The translations under genes were made by a program, and so were the position numbers. The notes below the pieces were generated by a model that made no database searches, was not told where the DNA came from, and saw nothing but the letters and a program-made list of their open reading frames with translations. This document shows positions 31,090-38,297 of a DNA stretch of 38,297 bases, piece after piece (within the stretch, counting starts at the first letter, position 1; every line of letters starts with the position of its first letter). The stretch is from JAIBAI01 sp044238875 (GTDB lineage: Bacteria > Bacteroidota > Bacteroidia > M30B66), in contig JBIICM010000006.1 of NCBI GenBank assembly GCA_044238875.1, forward strand, positions 1 to 38,297. Reading direction: 5' to 3'.

Positions 31090-31755
31090 ATGCAATGGAT
31101 TTGGTTTAAGGGCTTTCGTGCATTCTGGATCCCATTTCTGGCCGGATATGCAGCCTTATTGCTGTTGATTTTGTTCCTGCCTAAGAAAGATGGTTTTTTA
31201 GGTATTCAGATACCGCATTCCGAATGGCTGAATGTTATGTTTTCGATTATCACCTGGTTGGGCGACGGTTTAACCTGTGTCCTTATCGTGCTTTTATTCC
31301 TCCTGTTTGTATCTGCAGGAAAAGGCTTTTGCTTACTTTCTGCCTATCTTGGCGGATCAGCCGTTGTGCAGTTTTTAAAGCATGTTGTTTTTAACGAGGC
31401 GCCAAGACCTGTTAAATGGCTTTCAATGAATAATATCATACATGAAATACCGGCCGGAATTGATCCCCATTTGTGGAATAGCTTTCCATCCGGTCATTCA
31501 ACTACTGCCGCTACCTTGTGCTTCTTTATTGCCACACAGGTTCAGTCAGCGGGCTTGAGGTTTTTTGTCGGTATGGTAGCAATTATTGCCGGATATTCCA
31601 GGATATACCTTTACATGCATTTTCCGGAGGATGTTTTGATGGGTTTGACAATAGGCATGCTGGCCATCGTACCGGCCTGGTTTTATTGGAAACGCTTTCT
31701 GGATCAGACAACGATTTCCTGGATGAATAAGCCACTGCTTAAATGGAAAAACTAA
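31090..31755 (+). CDS. PAP2-family membrane phosphatase
   Basis: This 221-aa inner-membrane protein has about six helices and the three PAP2 phosphatase motifs: K97 to RP (106-107) in KHVVFNEAPRP, PSGH (133-136) and SR-x5-H-x3-D (170-181, SRIYLYMHFPED). The family removes phosphate from lipid phosphates such as undecaprenyl pyrophosphate, phosphatidic acid or lipid A. The gene overlaps the glycosyltransferase at 31743 by 13 bp, which suggests work on a shared lipid-linked substrate such as recycling of the polyprenyl carrier or lipid A remodelling. Which one cannot be told from sequence. Confidence 0.9.
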   Translation: MQWIWFKGFRAFWIPFLAGYAALLLLILFLPKKDGFLGIQIPHSEWLNVMFSIITWLGDGLTCVLIVLLFLLFVSAGKGFCLLSAYLGGSAVVQFLKHVVFNEAPRPVKWLSMNNIIHEIPAGIDPHLWNSFPSGHSTTAATLCFFIATQVQSAGLRFFVGMVAIIAGYSRIYLYMHFPEDVLMGLTIGMLAIVPAWFYWKRFLDQTTISWMNKPLLKWKN

Positions 31756-33410
31756 GCACCGCCCCAGTCAGATGGCTGATCCTGTTGATTGGATCTGTTT
31801 TGTTTCTTCCTTTTTTAGGACATGCGCCGCTGTTTGACTGGGATGAAATAAATTTTGCGGAGTCAGCGCGTGAAATGATCATTACCGGAAACTACTCCAG
31901 GGTTCAGATTAATTTTCAGCCCTTTTGGGAAAAACCACCGCTGTTCTTCTGGATGCAGGCAGCATGCATGCACCTTTTTGGTATCAATGAGTATTCGGCA
32001 CGGTTGCCCAACGCTATTGCAGGAATATTAACGCTTATCAGCGTTTTTGAAATCGGTCGGCGAACCCGTAATCAACAATTTGGCATTTTATGGGCGGCTT
32101 GCCTGGCAGGCAGTTTTTTACCGCATGTTTATTTCAAATCAGGCATTATTGATCCGGTCTTCAATTATTTCATTTTTCTCTCTGTCTGGTTCATGTATAA
32201 ATCAACCGTTAAGCCTGCCAAACAATCCTGTATCCTATGGTCGGGATTATTTGCCGGGCTGGCGGTCCTTACAAAAGGACCGGTAGGTTTACTTATACCT
32301 CTGCTGGTAATGATAGTTTACATAATCAGTAGCAGATTTACCTTCAGGCCTGCACCAAAATCTATCCTTATCTGGCTTTCATGTGTTTTGCTGGTAAGTC
32401 TGGCCTGGTTTGGACCCGAAACTATAAAAAATGGCCCCTGGTTTCTTGAAGAATTTATCAGGTATCAGTTGCGCTTGTTTTCAACCCCTGATGCCGGACA
32501 TGGTCAGCCGTTTTATTATCACTTTGTGGTGGTATTGCTGGGTTGTTTTCCGATGTCGGCCTTTGGCCTGCTGCATTTTTTTTCATCCTCGGCCATTTCC
32601 GATCCGTTCAGAAAGTTCATGAAAATTCTTTTCTGGGTGGTAATGATTTTATTCTCGCTGGTTACTACAAAAATTGTTCATTACAGCTCGCTGAGTTATC
32701 TGCCCCTGGCCTACGTGGCTGCCACCGATCTGCAAAGATGGTTCAGCGGTGACAGGTATTTCAGCGGGCGCCACCTTACCGTAATTTTAACCACCGGCTC
32801 CGTAATCGGACTATCATTGCTGTTGATTCCCCTGATCGGCCGGCATCCCGAATGGGTTATGGACTTGATTAAAGATCCCTTTGCAAGGCAAAATCTGCAG
32901 GCATCAGTTGCATGGCCATGGTACACATTGTTGCCCGGTATGGCATGGTTTAGCGGCCTATTATTAACAGCCCTGTTTATCTTAAAGAAACAAACAAGGC
33001 AAAGTATATACTCCTTGTTAGGCGGTGTTCTGATCGCTGTTCCTTTGTTCCTGCTGCTTTTTCCTTCGCGCATCGCAGCTTACACGCAGGGGGCACCGGT
33101 TGATTTTTTTAAAGCGATTGGTAAGCATAACGTTTACATTGAAACCTTAGGGTATAAAAGCTATGCGCAATATTTTTATTCAAAAAAAATGGGTGTTTCG
33201 CCGGCAGAAAAAACACACAGCCTGGATCAGAACGGCCGCTATAACATTGATGTGTTGCGCAAATGGTTGCTGGAAGGCAAAACAGATAAACCTGTTTATT
33301 TCGTTGTGAAAACCATTCATGAGCAGGAGTATTTAAAACCCTACGGACTTCAATGCATCGGCCGGAAAAATGGTTTTACCTTTCTGAAGAGGCCTTTACC
33401 TTCTGAATAA
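31743..33410 (+). CDS. ArnT/PMT-like glycosyltransferase (GT39/GT83 type)
   Basis: This 555-aa inner-membrane glycosyltransferase has about 11-12 helices. The first periplasmic loop has HAPLFDWDEINFAESAREM, with acidic D32, D34 and E35 that match the catalytic motif of polyprenyl-phosphate-sugar-dependent transferases. FQPFWEKPPLFFWMQAACM and YSARLPNAIAGI also follow the family pattern. A soluble domain of about 100 residues at the C-terminus resembles the ArnT tail. It would move a sugar from a polyprenyl phosphate to lipid A, another glycolipid or a protein; the acceptor is unknown. It starts within the PAP2 gene (13-bp overlap). Confidence 0.87.
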   Translation: MEKLSTAPVRWLILLIGSVLFLPFLGHAPLFDWDEINFAESAREMIITGNYSRVQINFQPFWEKPPLFFWMQAACMHLFGINEYSARLPNAIAGILTLISVFEIGRRTRNQQFGILWAACLAGSFLPHVYFKSGIIDPVFNYFIFLSVWFMYKSTVKPAKQSCILWSGLFAGLAVLTKGPVGLLIPLLVMIVYIISSRFTFRPAPKSILIWLSCVLLVSLAWFGPETIKNGPWFLEEFIRYQLRLFSTPDAGHGQPFYYHFVVVLLGCFPMSAFGLLHFFSSSAISDPFRKFMKILFWVVMILFSLVTTKIVHYSSLSYLPLAYVAATDLQRWFSGDRYFSGRHLTVILTTGSVIGLSLLLIPLIGRHPEWVMDLIKDPFARQNLQASVAWPWYTLLPGMAWFSGLLLTALFILKKQTRQSIYSLLGGVLIAVPLFLLLFPSRIAAYTQGAPVDFFKAIGKHNVYIETLGYKSYAQYFYSKKMGVSPAEKTHSLDQNGRYNIDVLRKWLLEGKTDKPVYFVVKTIHEQEYLKPYGLQCIGRKNGFTFLKRPLPSE

Positions 33411-33419
33411 GTTTGCCTG

Positions 33420-33427
33420 TATATTTG
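33420..33427 (+). promoter_or_regulatory. -7 box upstream of the PTPS-family gene
   Basis: TATATTTG perfectly matches TAnnTTTG and ends seven bases before the ATG at 33435. No well-spaced TTG was found upstream, so the promoter is weak or activator-dependent. Confidence 0.4.
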
Positions 33428-33434
33428 TCGACCT

Positions 33435-33857
33435 ATGATCTACCTCACCAGAAAGGAGCATTTCAACGCAGCCCATAAACTGGCAAGGTCCGAATGGACT
33501 GAAGAAAAAAATATAGCGGTTTTCGGAAAATGTGCAAATGCCAACTGGCATGGGCATAATTTTGACCTGTTTGTTACGGTAAAGGGCGAACCTGATGCAC
33601 TTACCGGCTTTGTGATTGATCTGAAAGACCTGAGTATAATAATCAGAGAGAAAATAATAGACCGGCTTGATCATAAGAACCTCAATCTGGACGTTGATTT
33701 CATGAAAAATATCATGCCATCAACCGAGAACCTCGCCATTAAAATATGGGAGATTCTTGAACCTTCTGTTCGTTCTGAGTGTTGTAGTCTTCATTGCATA
33801 CGACTCTTCGAAACAGAAAATAATTATGTTGAATATTTTGGCCCCCACGCAACCTGA
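33435..33857 (+). CDS. 6-pyruvoyl-tetrahydropterin synthase family protein (C-x5-HGH type)
   Basis: This 140-aa cytosolic enzyme of the PTPS/QueD fold has zinc ligands H14 (FNAAHKL), H39 and H41. The catalytic Cys lies at C33 in GKCANANWHGHNF, a C-x5-HGH spacing as in biopterin-forming PTPS (C-x5-HGH) rather than the C-x3-HGH of queuosine QueD. The acid-base residues D71 and H74 region (LDHKNLN) and the late Glu (RLFETENNY) are present. It would act on dihydroneopterin triphosphate, the product of FolE, encoded next with a 32-bp overlap. The product (6-pyruvoyltetrahydropterin or 6-carboxytetrahydropterin) cannot be proved by motif alone, so I give no gene symbol. Confidence 0.87.
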   Translation: MIYLTRKEHFNAAHKLARSEWTEEKNIAVFGKCANANWHGHNFDLFVTVKGEPDALTGFVIDLKDLSIIIREKIIDRLDHKNLNLDVDFMKNIMPSTENLAIKIWEILEPSVRSECCSLHCIRLFETENNYVEYFGPHAT

Positions 33858-34479
33858 CTTGAATGAAGACGATCTATTTGATGCAGGATACAAAAAAATT
33901 GATCATTTTAACTTGAAATCCGTGAACTCAATTGCTGAAAATTACAAAACAATTCTTTCTCAATTGGGTGAAAATCCGGAACGGGAGGGATTGCTTAAAA
34001 CGCCAGAACGCGTAGCCAAAGCGCTACAGTTTCTCACCCATGGGTACGAACTTGATCCTGCTGAAATACTCAAGTCGGCTATGTTCAGTGAAGATTACCG
34101 TCAGATGGTTATCGTGAAGGATATAGAACTTTATTCATTATGTGAGCACCACATGTTGCCCTTTTTGGGAAAAGCACATGTTGCCTATATACCAGACGGA
34201 AAAATAGTAGGACTCAGTAAAATTCCACGTGTTGTTGACGCTTTCGCACGCAGGCTTCAGGTTCAGGAACGTTTAACTACTGAAATCAGAGATTGCATTC
34301 AGGAAACATTGCAACCGCTAGGTGTAGCTGTAGTGATTGAGGCACAGCATCTCTGTATGCAAATGCGTGGTATTCAGAAACAAAATTCCATTACCACAAC
34401 TTCTGCCTTTACCGGTCAATTTCTTGAAGATAGAACACGAACCGAATTTATCAACCTGATCGGCACCCGATTGCATTGA
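33826..34479 (+). CDS. folE: GTP cyclohydrolase I (FolE type 1)
   Basis: This 217-aa enzyme converts GTP to 7,8-dihydroneopterin triphosphate, the first step of folate, biopterin and queuosine synthesis. The zinc and catalytic region ELYSLCEHHMLPFLGKAHVA contains C106, H108 and H109, and C177 in QHLCMQMRG completes the zinc set. GLSKIPRVVDAFARRLQVQE and TSAFTGQF are also canonical. I choose the ATG at 33826, which gives the usual length; a longer frame from 33757 would overlap the upstream gene by 101 bp. The 32-bp overlap implies translational coupling and a shared pterin pathway. Confidence 0.95.
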   Translation: MLNILAPTQPDLNEDDLFDAGYKKIDHFNLKSVNSIAENYKTILSQLGENPEREGLLKTPERVAKALQFLTHGYELDPAEILKSAMFSEDYRQMVIVKDIELYSLCEHHMLPFLGKAHVAYIPDGKIVGLSKIPRVVDAFARRLQVQERLTTEIRDCIQETLQPLGVAVVIEAQHLCMQMRGIQKQNSITTTSAFTGQFLEDRTRTEFINLIGTRLH

Positions 34480-34480
34480 A

Positions 34481-34521
34481 AAGCCGGTTGAAATTATCAC
34501 CTGGATAGCTTCAATCGGCTT
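34481..34521 (+). terminator. Hairpin after folE
   Basis: AAGCCGGTTGAA (34481-34492) pairs with TTCAATCGGCTT (34510-34521), 12 pairs with one G-U, around a 17-nt loop. It begins one base after the stop. No strong T-run follows, so it may act as a 3'-end stabiliser or a weak terminator. Confidence 0.5.
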
Positions 34522-34965
34522 AACAAGCTAAATGCCTTTAATAAACTTGATAATGTTAATAACCTTTTGGTAATTTCTTTTAATAATCTGCAAAACAATA
34601 AGTAAATATTATAAACACTTTTTTGTTTTCCAAATTTTATTATCAAAATTTCTATATCAAATACATAATTCATTGAAATTCAGTGTATAAAATTTACAAT
34701 ACATCAATCTTCAGGTGTATTTTTATCGAATGAAGGAAAATTTATTATAGGTTTAGTTTCAACCAGGCAACCTTTTCTAAAAAAATAATTCGCTGAGTAT
34801 TTTTCTACTCCGGCCAAATTCATTGACGAGACTCCTAATGGTTGTTGGGAGCTTCAGTTGAGGGGCATTCTTTTCGCACGTCAAGTCTGATTGCATTTTT
34901 GAAATCTCTTCGCCCTTTTTAATCACTAGCTTCCGAAAAAAAATATTCGGGTTGCGCAAAATAAG
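34522..34965. other. AT-rich intergenic spacer without a supported gene
   Basis: This 444-bp stretch between the folE hairpin and the terminator of the collagen-like gene is markedly A+T-rich up to about 34760. The remainder contains one short minus-strand open frame (34777-34959, 60 codons) with no recognisable domain or matching promoter. I see no RNA gene or mobile element. Confidence 0.6.
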
Positions 34966-35003
34966 AAGGCGCCCTTATAACATGAAGGTCATAAGGGCGC
35001 CTT
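34966..35003 (-). terminator. Intrinsic terminator of the collagen-like gene
   Basis: AAGGCGCCCTTAT (34966-34978) and ATAAGGGCGCCTT (34991-35003) form a perfect 13-bp stem with a 12-nt loop. On the minus strand the hairpin is followed by CTTATTTTG, and it lies 49 bp after the stop at 35053. Confidence 0.8.
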
Positions 35004-35052
35004 TGTAGAATCAGACAGTTTTTATTGTGCTTTAATTTTAATGATTAAGTTT

Positions 35053-37593
35053 TTATTGATTTTTGCTTTCATTAAAGCCTGATTTAATGACATCTCCCTT
35101 GGGAGCTTTTTCCAGTTCAATGATATTGTTGTTTTCTGGTCCTTTATGAATGGCTTTGCTTTTGTCTTTACCAAAGCTTTCCGGATGCAGATAAAGACCT
35201 TTGTGCTGAGGCAATTTCTCCCTCTCAACCTGACGTTTTTCGGGGTGTGTTCTAAAATAGGCGTCATTTCTCACACCTGTTACCTGCCATGATACCTTTA
35301 GACCAGGCTTACCACCGGCAATTGAAAAACGATTGTTCTCAATTTCACGAGAGACATACAAGCCGGAAGCAGATGCACCTATAGCAGTTAATTGGTAAGA
35401 ATAATCGATGTTGATGGCCTGAAAGTATTCCGGTAATTGTATACTAGCTTCACCTTCTGAATCTAACACCACATTGCCACGATAAATATTCAATACCTCG
35501 TTAGATTCGAGACAAAAATGGAACAGGTATTTATTTTCAGGTTCAAAAGGATGATCTATTCTGAACGATTTTCCACCTCCAATTACCAGATCACCCACCG
35601 CACCCATATCATCGGCCGATAAAACACCAAATCCAACTCCGGGTAGGCTGGATCTTCCTAAAACACCCGTATATCCAATACCTGCTACACCTGGGTTATC
35701 ATTTGCTGTACCCGTAGCTGTATTGTTCCCAAAAACGCCAATTCCATTTTGGCGTGTTGTTTGACCTATTACGCCATAGAAACCGGACCCAACCACACCA
35801 GGTGCGCGGTTCACAGCCGTTCCTGTAGCTGCTGCGTTATTTTGGGCAAAAATCGCTGCTAATTGATTGTTGTTATTCTCCCCAATAACTCCCTGAGCTC
35901 CGAAACCGTAAACCCCTCCGCCACCAGATGTTCTGCGATTATTACCCCATACTCCTGCAAATGATGTTCCTGCCGGATCAATCTCACCAGCTATCGCATA
36001 TGCTGCAGCAGTTGAAATTCCCAATATGGCAGCAGAGTTAGGCGAAGTACTGTTTGTTCCTGCCTCTATTGCAGCAAATCCATTAGAGGCAATAGTGCTA
36101 TATGACGTAACGCCAAGGCCTCTGGTTGAATTTACTGAAAAAATAGCCCCGATTGGCGGTACTACAGAGCCGTTACCATTTCCATTTACCCTAATATTAA
36201 GGCCTGTATTTGAAGCAGTTGATGTACCCGGAACAGTAATCTCTACCGGACTTGCATCTGTTGTAATCTGGCGACCAAGACCAGGACCACCGAAATCGTA
36301 AGCCTGATCAAGTGTGCCACCACCTGCCGGACCTGCCGGACCTGCGGGTCCTGTTGCTCCCTGCGGCCCTGCTGGTCCTGCGGGCCCTGCAGCTCCGGTA
36401 GCACCTGCCGGACCTACCGGACCTGCGGGTCCTGTTGCTCCCTGCGGCCCTGCTGGTCCTGCGGGCCCTGCAGCTCCGGTAGCACCTGCCGGACCCTGCG
36501 CCCCTGTAGCCCCTGTAGCTCCTGCTGGTCCGGCTACTCCCTGAGCACCTGCCGATCCCTGCGGCCCGGTCTGTCCCTGAGGCCCCTGTGGTCCCTGAGG
36601 TCCCTGAGGTCCTGCAGGCCCCGTTGCCCCGGTAGTTCCCTGCGGACCAACCAATGAAGTTCCGCTTCCCCAGCCTCCGGCTGTTTTTGGCCCAAAAATC
36701 TGATTGGTTGTTGTATTGATATAAAAATCACCAACATTACCCGTACCTGAATTAGGGCTACCTGTGCCGTTCAATACAGTATTGGTTGAACCTCCACCTG
36801 TACCGGGAGGACCCTGCGGACCAACCAACGAGGTTCCGCTGCCCCAGCCACCGGCTGTTTTTGGCCCAAAAATCTGATTGGTTGTCGTATTGATGTAGAA
36901 ATCACCAACTGTTCCGGTGCCGGAGGTTGGATTGGATGTACCATTTAAAACCGACTTTCCATCAGCTCCGTTAGGTCCTGTTGCTCCTGTTGCTCCTGCC
37001 GGTCCCGCTGGTCCTGTTGCTCCTGCCGGTCCTACTGGTCCCTGAGGTCCCGCCGGTCCTGTTGCTCCCGGTGCTCCCGCTGGTCCTGTTGCTCCCGCCG
37101 GACCCTGTGGTCCTTCTGACCCTGAGGGTCCCTGAGGCCCTGCCGGTCCCTGTGGCCCTGCGGGTCCCTGTGGACCAGAGGTGCCTGCTGATTCGGCATA
37201 CAAGGCATAGGGTACCGAAAGCAGCTCACTGGTTCCGATATCAACGAAGTTATTACCACCTGCGACATCTACCTCGATTTTAACATATTGATTGGCTGTG
37301 CTCCAGGTAATGGCATTAAAGGTGCCGCTAACCGGTGTACCACCACCGATTTTAAGGTTAAACAAGCCAAAGCCGTTGGTGGTGGCGGTATGCGTTTCTG
37401 AATATTGAACCGAACCTGTTGCAGATCCCTGCAAAACAGAAACGCGCACAGAGATGGCCTTGTTTACATAAACTCCCCCGCTGGCATTGCGGGCAATCGC
37501 CTGGTAATTTATTCCGTCGGGTACAGGAGTTTGAGCTTTAATTGCGCTGATCAGCAGCACAAAGAAGAAAGAAATACTGAGGGTTTTTCTCAT
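35053..37593 (-). CDS. Exported collagen-like repeat protein
   Basis: This is an 846-aa protein with a signal peptide (LSISFFFVLLISAIKA). An N-terminal domain (21-139) starts PVPDGINYQAIARNASG and ends LLSVPYALYAESAG, a layout frequent in Bacteroidota collagen-like proteins. Gly-X-Y repeats follow at 140-213 and 318-425, separated by two copies of a 58-residue unit (VLNGT, VGDFYINTTTNQIFGP, GGWGSGTSLVGPQG). After them comes a region rich in GV-x-G repeats (AAILGIS, GVWGN, GVIGQ, GVFGN, GVLGR). A C-terminal domain holds SFRIDHPFEPENKYLFHF, LPEYFQAINIDYSYQLTAIG and VSWQVTGVRNDAYF, a conserved tail seen in many bacterial surface proteins. It is probably a trimeric fibre at the cell surface. No T9SS tail was seen. 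Confidence 0.87.
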   Translation of the reverse strand: MRKTLSISFFFVLLISAIKAQTPVPDGINYQAIARNASGGVYVNKAISVRVSVLQGSATGSVQYSETHTATTNGFGLFNLKIGGGTPVSGTFNAITWSTANQYVKIEVDVAGGNNFVDIGTSELLSVPYALYAESAGTSGPQGPAGPQGPAGPQGPSGSEGPQGPAGATGPAGAPGATGPAGPQGPVGPAGATGPAGPAGATGATGPNGADGKSVLNGTSNPTSGTGTVGDFYINTTTNQIFGPKTAGGWGSGTSLVGPQGPPGTGGGSTNTVLNGTGSPNSGTGNVGDFYINTTTNQIFGPKTAGGWGSGTSLVGPQGTTGATGPAGPQGPQGPQGPQGQTGPQGSAGAQGVAGPAGATGATGAQGPAGATGAAGPAGPAGPQGATGPAGPVGPAGATGAAGPAGPAGPQGATGPAGPAGPAGGGTLDQAYDFGGPGLGRQITTDASPVEITVPGTSTASNTGLNIRVNGNGNGSVVPPIGAIFSVNSTRGLGVTSYSTIASNGFAAIEAGTNSTSPNSAAILGISTAAAYAIAGEIDPAGTSFAGVWGNNRRTSGGGGVYGFGAQGVIGENNNNQLAAIFAQNNAAATGTAVNRAPGVVGSGFYGVIGQTTRQNGIGVFGNNTATGTANDNPGVAGIGYTGVLGRSSLPGVGFGVLSADDMGAVGDLVIGGGKSFRIDHPFEPENKYLFHFCLESNEVLNIYRGNVVLDSEGEASIQLPEYFQAINIDYSYQLTAIGASASGLYVSREIENNRFSIAGGKPGLKVSWQVTGVRNDAYFRTHPEKRQVEREKLPQHKGLYLHPESFGKDKSKAIHKGPENNNIIELEKAPKGDVIKSGFNESKNQ
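36336..36495 (-). repeat. 81-bp tandem duplication in collagen-like gene
   Basis: 36336-36414 and 36417-36495 are identical over 79 bases at a period of 81 bp, equal to nine Gly-X-Y triplets (27 residues). The lack of drift at synonymous positions suggests a recent event. Confidence 0.9.
36636..36955 (-). repeat. 174-bp period duplication in collagen-like gene
   Basis: Two copies of a roughly 145-bp segment (about 36636-36781 and 36810-36955) lie 174 bp apart and encode the two VLNGT-to-LVGPQG units that interrupt the collagen repeats. The copies differ at scattered, mostly synonymous positions, so this duplication is older than the 81-bp one. Confidence 0.85.
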
Positions 37594-37644
37594 GGGTGAA
37601 GGTTTGGAATTGTTTTTTTGCTGATTTTATTTGAAAAGGTATGA

Positions 37645-38295
37645 TTATGGCTTTAGGATGATTACATTAAGCAAACCCTGATTGATATCATTGGCCCCCC
37701 CGCCTGAAGTAACTGCTGGAGTGCCCAACAGATTTTGTTTGCTGCTTTGCACCTCAATGGTATGGTTTCCGGCAGATAAATTAGTAAACAAATGATTCAG
37801 TGACCAATTGGTATAGTTTTCCCTAGCCCCACCCAGTGAATGATACATGGTGTACATTTCAAATGCTGAACCGATATTATCCGGCAGATATTCCTGATTA
37901 TCAAGCACCAGCTTAACGCGTGCGACAACCCCGGCGTTGCCTGTGAAATTTGAGTAGATACCGCCGGTGGTTGAAATATAAACCATAGCTCCCTGCGGTA
38001 CATTAAAGGTGGTTTGTAAACCAGGAATCACCTGATAAATGTCCGTGAGGGTTAGGGCAGTAGTTGAAAAAACCTGGTTACCATTAAGGCTCACAGAATT
38101 ACCGGTAGCGGCTGTTACAGGCTCATAGCGGCCAGCAGAAGCTTTGAACTGTAAAACCTGGCCATCAGTTGGTTGGCTATCTGCCACCGGAACGCCCTGG
38201 ATTTTTGCAACCTTGGGATTGGGATAGGTACCACTTAGGTCACCTCCGGCAATCGATCCTATAATTATGTCGTTTGTTGAATCACGGTCTCCATT
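37645..38295 (-). CDS. Surface or tail-like repeat protein, C-terminal part (5' end outside window)
   Basis: The frame is open to the right window edge, so at least the N-terminal part is missing. The visible 216 residues begin IIIGSIAGGDLSGTYPNP, followed by VAKIQGVPVADSQPTDGQ; this GGDLSGTYPNP-x-VAKIQG module is common in Bacteroidota surface and phage-tail-like proteins. The C-terminal domain (about 80 to the end) is beta-rich (TTFNVPQGAMVYISTTGGIY, SAGNHTIEVQSSK, NQGLLNVIILKP). The start seen at the GTG at 38187 is only an internal Val. It precedes the collagen-like gene by 51 bp on the same strand and is probably co-transcribed with it. Function unknown. Confidence 0.7.
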   Translation of the reverse strand, partial: NGDRDSTNDIIIGSIAGGDLSGTYPNPKVAKIQGVPVADSQPTDGQVLQFKASAGRYEPVTAATGNSVSLNGNQVFSTTALTLTDIYQVIPGLQTTFNVPQGAMVYISTTGGIYSNFTGNAGVVARVKLVLDNQEYLPDNIGSAFEMYTMYHSLGGARENYTNWSLNHLFTNLSAGNHTIEVQSSKQNLLGTPAVTSGGGANDINQGLLNVIILKP

Positions 38296-38297
38296 GT

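Noticed and set aside
34777..34959. 60-codon open frame on the minus strand in the AT-rich spacer
   Set aside because: No recognisable domain, no promoter or signal, and it lies in a low-complexity spacer; a decayed gene is possible but unsupported.
36314..36544. Proline/alanine-rich open frame on the plus strand opposite the collagen repeats
   Set aside because: It is the complement of Gly-X-Y repeats, which gives long open frames on both strands; no independent support.
36336..36955. Short tandem repeats that could suggest a CRISPR array or VNTR
   Set aside because: The repeats are in frame, encode Gly-X-Y and have no unique spacers of fixed length; they are coding repeats.

Overview
The window looks like a chromosomal segment of a Bacteroidota bacterium. 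The evidence is type IX secretion (T9SS) cargo with both A-type and gliding-associated B-type C-terminal domains, a PorP/SprF partner, a long (314 aa) NusB, a fused CcoN-CcoO cbb3 oxidase subunit, and recurrent promoter elements of the Bacteroidota form TTG-N19-21-TAnnTTTG. The genus cannot be named from sequence alone. No IS element, prophage, CRISPR array or rRNA was seen.

Layout. 1-1.85 kb: the 3' part of a tandem universal stress protein, then a class III aminotransferase. 1.9-4.0 kb (minus): nusB and a leucine-dehydrogenase-type enzyme. 4.1-7.2 kb (plus): an MsbA-like ABC exporter and a NupC-type nucleoside symporter. 7.2-9.7 kb (minus): a T9SS-exported M1 aminopeptidase. 9.9-20.4 kb (plus): a respiratory island comprising an FNR-like regulator, a degenerate Ric/YtfE-like hemerythrin protein, ccoI, ccoS, ccoNO, ccoQ, an unrecognised 52-aa ORF, ccoP, ccoG, ccoH and a TauE/SafE-type membrane protein. 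20.5-29.8 kb (plus): a HAD-like phosphatase, three T9SS type-B cargo proteins interrupted by an AT-rich SDR gene, and a PorP/SprF protein. 30-34.5 kb (plus): an exported protein with a possible SPOR-like end, tRNA-Met(CAT) with its own promoter and terminator, a PAP2 phosphatase overlapping an ArnT/PMT-like glycosyltransferase, then a PTPS-family enzyme overlapping folE. 34.5-38.3 kb: a roughly 0.5 kb AT-rich spacer, then two minus-strand genes, an exported collagen-like protein and the 3' part of another repeat-containing surface protein.

How the parts work together. The 9.9-20.4 kb island encodes a high-affinity cbb3 oxidase with its copper-loading ATPase, assembly factors and a candidate oxygen-sensing regulator. 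Two promoters in it, before the hemerythrin-like gene and before ccoS, share one architecture. Each has a TGAT-N4-ATCA palindrome, a conserved 24-bp segment ending at the -33 position, an N20 spacer and a TAnnTTTG-like box, and the distance from palindrome to -7 box is 58 bp in both. This suggests co-regulation by the adjacent FNR-like protein. The most novel-looking items are that regulatory module, the 52-aa ORF joined by ATGA overlaps between ccoQ and ccoP, and the Ric-like protein that has lost most of its di-iron ligands. The T9SS region shows recent duplication (a 65-bp stretch identical between two paralogues), and the collagen-like gene shows 81-bp and 174-bp internal duplications.
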